NCBI RefSeq assembly: GCF_030247185.1
Contig: NC_080571.1
Span: 40,393,502-40,457,501, forward strand
Reading direction: 5' to 3'
Length of the DNA: 64,000 nucleotides
DNA from: Malaya genurostris
Taxonomy: Eukaryota > Arthropoda > Insecta > Diptera > Culicidae
Under the pieces are notes generated by a model, which did not search any database, was not told the DNA's origin, and saw nothing but the letters and a program-made list of their open reading frames with translations. Every line of letters begins with the position of its first letter. Position 1 is the first letter of the stretch. This document shows, piece after piece, positions 58,757 through 64,000 of the stretch. A program made the translations under genes and the position numbers.

Positions 58757-59838
58757 GGGTGTGTAATGTCAGAGACATAACTGGATGTCGTGAATACGAA
58801 TAAAACTGACACAATTTCTTTACACTTTCGAATTCGAATTGATAATTGATCGATTGTGTGAATTGCAAAACTTTCCCCCTTTTCACTACTAAAATTTTAA
58901 ACGATTTTTGACGTCGTTTATCTCATTTCGGATTTGCATATTTCATTGAAAGGAACTATCAAGATGCTGTACAGGATTCATTTCTGCCTTTCAGAAGGAC
59001 CAAAATGTGGAATTCTCTACGATATTCGGAACATTTATCTCGAACGATTTTCGTACAGCGAAAAGTGGACATCAAATTATTTTGGATTTTCACTAAACTG
59101 ATGATTTCTACCTTCGATTTGCAAAGAAGTAATCTTAATAGTCCTCTAGATAACATTTAGAGCCATTAGAACGGCTGATTTTATATAATGTTGTTCACTT
59201 TTCGTTTCTTGTTTTCTTTCTCTCCAATGCAAACGACCAGCAGCTGATGCAATCGTTCTTGCTTGAATTGTAACTAGCTTTGCGTACAAACCGACACATC
59301 CGCTCGCAGTGCCTAATGATGCGAAACTGGTTTAATTCGTCTTCTCGCCTTGACGACCGGAAGGCAACTGAGAACTACGACCTGAGCGTTTGAGGTTTTT
59401 AACCACGCAGAAGGTGCGCTCTCCGATGCCGCTGTTTGAATGCGTCTTCTCACCTCGACGTCTGCTTTCATCCAACGCACAAGAAGAAATGATCGATTTT
59501 CAACCACGGTTCCCCTTTCATAACGTTCAGTTGAAGATATGTGCCTGACTACCTCAAAATCGCTGTCCTTGCGCGAAAAACCCAAGCAAAAGTAAAGAGT
59601 TTTCCGCGTTGTTTTAAAATTTTCAGAAAACTTAATTTTTGAGTTGTTTGTGGTTATCTCACACTGTTCAAAATATTATCCTAAATTCCTAATCATATTT
59701 TTGATGAAATAGTGAAAGAATTATGTTGCTGCCATTAATACAAGTCGAGATATTCACGATTAAGTTCTGCCCATTCTTCCATATGGTTAATTTCGAAAAA
59801 AACGCCCCATAGTAAAGTAAGTCGTATTCACGACAATA
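58757..59838 (+). mobile_element. Non-autonomous element C, copy 2
   Basis: Same termini and interior as 8384-9408, with small insertions (for example 59391-59410 adds about 50 bases). Shares GGATTCATTTCTGCCTTT, TCGATTTGCAAAGAAGT, TTTATATAATGTTG and GAAATGATCGATTTTC. The open frame of copy 1 is not conserved here, so coding is unlikely. Confidence 0.72.
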
Positions 59839-60311
59839 TCTATAGAGTTGAGCTCAAAACGATTCCAATTTATTCGTTATGTTAATTCATGACCATACGA
59901 ACCATTTTGTGTTATGCTGGTCCCTGAATGCCGATTTCAGAAGAACCGAAAATTATGATCAAAACCTCTAAAGTGAAACTTACTTCGACGTCTCATGGAA
60001 TGCTTAATCGATTGTCACACGTTTAGATCCAAAAGAATAATTTTATAGTTTGAACCAATTTTTCTTCTTGAGTGATTAAAATTTTAAACTATCACTTAAA
60101 ACAACTGTCATTGTAATAATTTCATGAAAACTAAAAACACCGAGGAATAGTCATGCAAAAAACATGCGGAATAATAAAAATGGGCACCGACTTCGAAGAA
60201 TACTGTAAAATCTTTTGCAAGGATTGGCACCAGTACTAGTGGTGATTAAACCTTAACATGCTACTGATAAGAGTAATTAAGTTAGTCAGATAGCTGTTAA
60301 GTGATGCACTA

Positions 60312-61221
60312 ACAGTTCGGCTGAGAAGTTCGTATCGTTTAATAGAAACACACATTTTTTTGCCAAAATTCGTTTTTATTATTCAACATAATCGCCATCA
60401 GAGGCGATACAGCGATTATAGCGATCTTACAACTTTTCGATACCATTTTTGTAGTTCGATTTGTGCTTTGCCTCAAAATAGGCCTCAGTTTCAGCGATTA
60501 CCTCTTCATTGCTTCTAAATTTTTTACCAGCGAGCATTCTTTTGAGGTCTGAGAACAGGAAAAAGTCACTGGGGGTCAAATCTGGAGAATACGGTGGATG
60601 AGGGAGCAATTCGAAGCCCAATTCGTTCAATTTCAGTATGGTTTTTCGTTGTTGTTTTTGATCGATTGTGAGCTCACGCGGCACCCATTTTGCACAAAGC
60701 TTTCTCATATTCAAATATTCGTGAATAATATGTCCAACACGTTCCTTTGATATCTTTAGGGTGTCAGCTATCTCGATCAACTTCACTTTACGGTCATTGA
60801 AAATCATTTTGTGGATTTTTTTCACGTTTTCATCGGTAACAGCCTCTTTTGGACGTCCACTGCGTTCATCGTCTTCGGTGCTCATATGACCAATACGAAA
60901 TTTTGCAAACCACTTACGAATTGTTGCTTCGCCCGGTGCAGAGTCTGGATAACACTCATCAAGCCATTTTTTGGTATCGGCGGCACTTTTTTTCATCAAA
61001 AAGTAGTGTTTCATCAACACACGAAATTCCTTTTTTTTCCATTTTTTTCACAATAACAAAAGTAGCTTCACTCAAAATGCAATATCTCACAAACTAATAA
61101 TCAGACAGCTGTCAAATTTATACACGTATTTTTTGAAGGTTGGTACTAATTGAAAATGGTATGGATTTAATTCTAGTGGCGCCCTCTCATAGAAACGTTA
61201 CGAACTTTTCAGCCGATCTGT
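60312..61221 (-). mobile_element. Mariner deletion derivative with TA duplication
   Basis: Ends ACAGTTCGGCTGAGAAGTTC (left) and GAACTTTTCAGCCGATCTGT (right) are inverted; TA flanks both sides (60310-60311, 61222-61223). Length is 910 bases. It carries a shortened transposase frame on the minus strand. Confidence 0.92.
60427..61020 (-). CDS. Truncated mariner transposase, frame open but catalytic core deleted
   Basis: The frame is open for 197 residues. It begins near MLMKHYFLMKKSAADTKKWL; the family start ATGGAA lies 20 bases upstream but an A run puts it out of frame. The helix-turn-helix region is complete: EATIRKWFAKFRIGH, VKLIEIADTLKISKERVGHI and WVPRELTIDQKQQRKT. Then it jumps directly to LNELGFELLPHPPYSPDLTP, SDFFLFSDLKRML and the C-terminal end. 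About 140 residues containing the first two catalytic Asp are lost; only the third remains (PSDF). It could bind the inverted repeats but cannot cut DNA. Confidence 0.85.
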   Translation of the reverse strand: MLMKHYFLMKKSAADTKKWLDECYPDSAPGEATIRKWFAKFRIGHMSTEDDERSGRPKEAVTDENVKKIHKMIFNDRKVKLIEIADTLKISKERVGHIIHEYLNMRKLCAKWVPRELTIDQKQQRKTILKLNELGFELLPHPPYSPDLTPSDFFLFSDLKRMLAGKKFRSNEEVIAETEAYFEAKHKSNYKNGIEKL

Positions 61222-61738
61222 TATATCTAGCTTTATTTGGTATTGGAACATTCTTTTGTGACATAGATCTGCTAAAATCGCAGCAGCGCTAGCGGATGCT
61301 TTCAAAGCGTCTATCACAAATAACTACGGAATGTTTCAAAATGACAAAGTAGAACATTCAATAAATAGTTAATTAAAGTTCAAAGATCCGTGATTTCATA
61401 TTTTACAGCATGGCAGTAACCGAATCAGAATGATCAAAAGCACCCAATAAGAGCTGCAATAATAAATTTACAATTCGAACCAGTCGCTGCTTGGTAGGCA
61501 CATCGTAAAGGCTTTCCGTGGAACCGATACCCAACTGTGCTCCTGAATTAGAAGCCTGAGGCGAATCGCGAAGAGAACATTAAAAAAAACGAAACCATTC
61601 TAACCACCTTCACATGTATTGGCAAACCAGACAGCCCTTTTAGCCGCTTGCTGTAAGACGAGTACAATCTGGGGCAGGGCATCATTCGCTTCGATTTTTT
61701 TTATTGTGTTGTGTCGCTTTCGACGCCAATTTCGTTAC
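61222..61738. other. First coding intron next to exon 1, unassigned
   Basis: About 500 bases between the mariner and exon 1 with no recognised gene or repeat. Confidence 0.4.
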
Positions 61739-61858
61739 CTTTATCATAACCGTCGAGTCCAGCGTGACGAAATCGTCGTAGTAGAGTAACCTGCTTCGTC
61801 GAGCGCTCCCACGATTATCCCTGCTATTGGCACCGGTACCAACACAAGCGGTTGCCAT
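61739..61858 (-). CDS. Myo9: Myosin IX, coding exon 1 (start codon)
   Basis: This 120-base stretch starts with ATG at 61858-61856 and encodes 40 residues ending STVMIK. It is followed by a GT donor (gtaacg) at 61738. The ATG has a good context (G at -3 and +4), and an in-frame TAA lies a few codons upstream, so it is the first possible start in its frame. It ends on a complete codon, and the next exon starts on one. The joined sequence MIK-VYVGALSL reads as the first beta strand of the RA domain. The donor is weaker than the usual gtaagt, and no transcript supports it, so an alternative first exon remains possible. Confidence 0.75.
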
Positions 61859-64000
61859 ATCTGCGTTTTTTCCCTTCTCTTATCTTTCCGGAAAGATGAC
61901 GATTTCTACTCCGATTCCTTCTCACAGATCTGTTCCATTCGCTATGGCATCATCGCGGTTGACTATCAAACTGTGAAACCTTCACTCACACTCACACTCA
62001 CTGCACTATCGCGGAAATGTCGGAATACTATCACACACAGCAAGTATTTTGCGAGACTTTCGGAATTTTGTTTTTTTTTGTTACAATCATTTCTTCGTTT
62101 TGCTTCTACACGACTAATTTTTGCCGTCTTTACTGAGAGCCGGCTGACGCCCCGCCATCGACATGGTCGTCGTTTTTTTTTCTTCGGTTTTGCTTCTTTG
62201 ATCACTCTCACTTCCAGAGGTTTCGATTCGTCGGGCCTTGCCACTGATAGTGTATTTCAGTGTCACCAGCAGGAGGCGCCTATTCACGCAGTGAATCGGA
62301 TGACGAGTTTGTCGGATTTGGCGGCTGGTGGATGAAGACGGTGGATGATAAATGCATTGTAATCCAATAACGTTTTTGAAGTGGTCTTCAAGATTTAAAA
62401 ATAGTCATGATTATGCTTAAACTTGATACTGCGCGAAGCTGTGGTGAACGAAAATTGTTACAGTATGTTTCACGTGAAATTCTTCCTGCGTGCAATACTT
62501 AAATTACCGAACAAAATCAATTATTCTCGTTTCAATATTTCAAACGAAACCATAAAACACTAAATTCTACTGACATTTCTTCCAGCACTTTCCAAACGGC
62601 GTTGTACTGTTCGACTGCTTCGAACTGCCGAGCCGCGATGTCAACACATTCCGAAAAGCAACAAAAAAAAATACCCTCCGCCGGCACCAACACTAAATTT
62701 CACATTGGTCACACTAAACATAACGCTCATTCAATTGTGATGGTAGCAGCCGCAGCAGCTGTTCACAGCAAGCATGTTCGCGGCATCACCCGACACACTT
62801 TAGAACTTCGTGACTCAGTTCCCTTCACCGGAAAAGCAGCACGAGTACCATGGATTCAACCAAATCAACTGGAATCAATTAAATTGTAGCACAGCTACAG
62901 CTGCTGGCACCACAACAGCTAAGAATCGTACACCGATGGATTCACTGGCACTTGCTGTCACGCTTGTTTTGCCGCTAGTCAAAGGATTTCCTATGTACCT
63001 ACTAACTATTCGTCATGTAAGTAACAACTGAATTCACACTTCACGTACGATCCGAAACTCGGTAGTTCAGAACTTCACACGGCATGGTTATGGTAATTGA
63101 CGTTCTTGACCCGCACCGCCGCAGACAGAAACAGCAGCAGCAGCAGCATCAGCACCTTAAACAGTCACAGGTAGAATCAATACTGATCCCGCTCGCTGGT
63201 GAAGGATTTCACGATTCCGATGGTTTGATAGCCCCTCGCGCACACGATTCTCACGGCTAAATCTATAAAATTCAACACTCCACCGGTGAAGGTCGACGAC
63301 GACGACGACGAAGGGGGATCCTGTTGGAGAGGGATTTGCACTGGTAGCCCCCTAACCGAAGCACCACTTGATCGGGGAGTAAAAGACGATTGTAGGGTAA
63401 AATAACCATGACCAAGAGCAACGGTTTCATCGAGACAACGATTGTCGCAACTACCCTACAGGCCTGGCTATTCGACGTATTTCACCGTTGTGTCTAAATC
63501 AGCAGGAAAGGGAAGCGTTCCTCTCCGCTGCTTTTTTGGGGGCTACGCGCAGAATTAATAATAAGTGGGTGAGAGGGATATAGTGCATGTTTGTACGTAC
63601 TATACACTAATTGAATCAGATTTTGACGGCAGACGTAAACAACACCACTAAACAAAATTAAACCGCCAATGTTGGAAAGTTCAGTCTGGGCATACTTTAT
63701 GGCTTCGCCGCAGTTGTTTATGAAAAATTTAGCAAATTTTTGCAAGATACGCATGATATATTTAGCTAGGCAATGGATGAGTCATACCCGGGATATACTC
63801 ATGCGTAGAATAACTGGAAGGCAAGATTTTAAGTCATCTGTGATTTATTGCTTGATGTCGGTGCGATGAAAAAATAATTCAGAAAATACCAGATGACTTG
63901 AAATATTAGAATATGATCGAAACTTTGGAAGGTGATGTTGTGACACCACTTATCTAGCACGACGAGTGGAGCTCTTACGATCGTCACAAACAATATAATT
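61859..64000 (-). promoter_or_regulatory. Myosin IX 5' UTR and promoter region (probable)
   Basis: Immediately upstream of the start codon in gene direction. It is GC-richer and less repeated than the introns. Features: a CACTCACA repeat (61979-62003), purine-rich stretches, a CAG tract (63131-63153), and a GAC tract (63295-63312). I could not place a transcription start or an upstream exon with confidence. The minus-strand frame 61966-62244 is probably untranslated. Confidence 0.4.

Noticed and set aside
61966..62244. Basic open frame of 92 codons on the minus strand
   Set aside because: No domain, lies just upstream of the Myo9 start; more likely untranslated leader or flank.

Overview
The window is animal nuclear DNA, almost certainly from a mosquito of the culicine type. 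The evidence is spliced coding exons, AT-rich introns crowded with transposons, and repeat families typical of mosquitoes: Tc1/mariner elements of the DD37E (ITmD37E) kind, a Jockey-clade non-LTR retrotransposon, LOA/R1-type retroelement debris, and tRNA-derived SINEs. The genus cannot be fixed from the sequence alone. No bacterial operon, CRISPR array or rRNA is present.

One host gene dominates, and almost everything else lies inside its introns. It is on the minus strand and encodes a class IX unconventional myosin (Myo9). I could splice nine coding exons in a single open frame: 61739-61858 (start codon), 46600-46710, 42190-42311, 30004-30140, 29672-29907, 5705-6658, 5502-5644, 5306-5441 and 4974-5239. 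Together they give about 741 residues: a short N-terminus, a Ras-associating (ubiquitin-like) domain, and the motor with P-loop, switch I and switch II, ending near loop 2. The rest of the motor, the IQ neck and the C1/RhoGAP tail lie beyond the left edge. The gene covers more than 57 kb of the window, and the intron between exons 5 and 6 alone is 23 kb.

Layout by region. 1-4973: intron with a MITE that has an odd GC-rich core and a transposase relic. 4974-6658: motor exons. 6659-29671: giant intron with MITEs, SINEs, nested DNA transposons, a perfect AAT microsatellite of about 1.04 kb, and a full-length two-ORF Jockey-like retrotransposon (21701-26416) with target-site duplication. 29672-30140: start of the motor. 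30141-42189: intron with mariner and DD37E relics, including a 1.28 kb DD37E element with both ends. 42190-46710: two RA-domain exons around a mariner and a LOA/R1-like ORF1. 46711-61738: first coding intron, with retroelement fragments, a piggyBac-like TTAA insertion, a foldback element and a deletion-derivative mariner. 61739-64000: start exon and 5' flank.

A repeat family with long inverted ends (core CCACCTAGTGGTG) and internal modules appears at least eight times and hosts many nested insertions. No new enzymatic or defence system was found. The unusual material is transposon biology: deletion-derivative mariners that keep the DNA-binding half, two DD37E copies sharing one inactivating frameshift, elements with common termini but different interiors, and the GC-rich MITE cargo.
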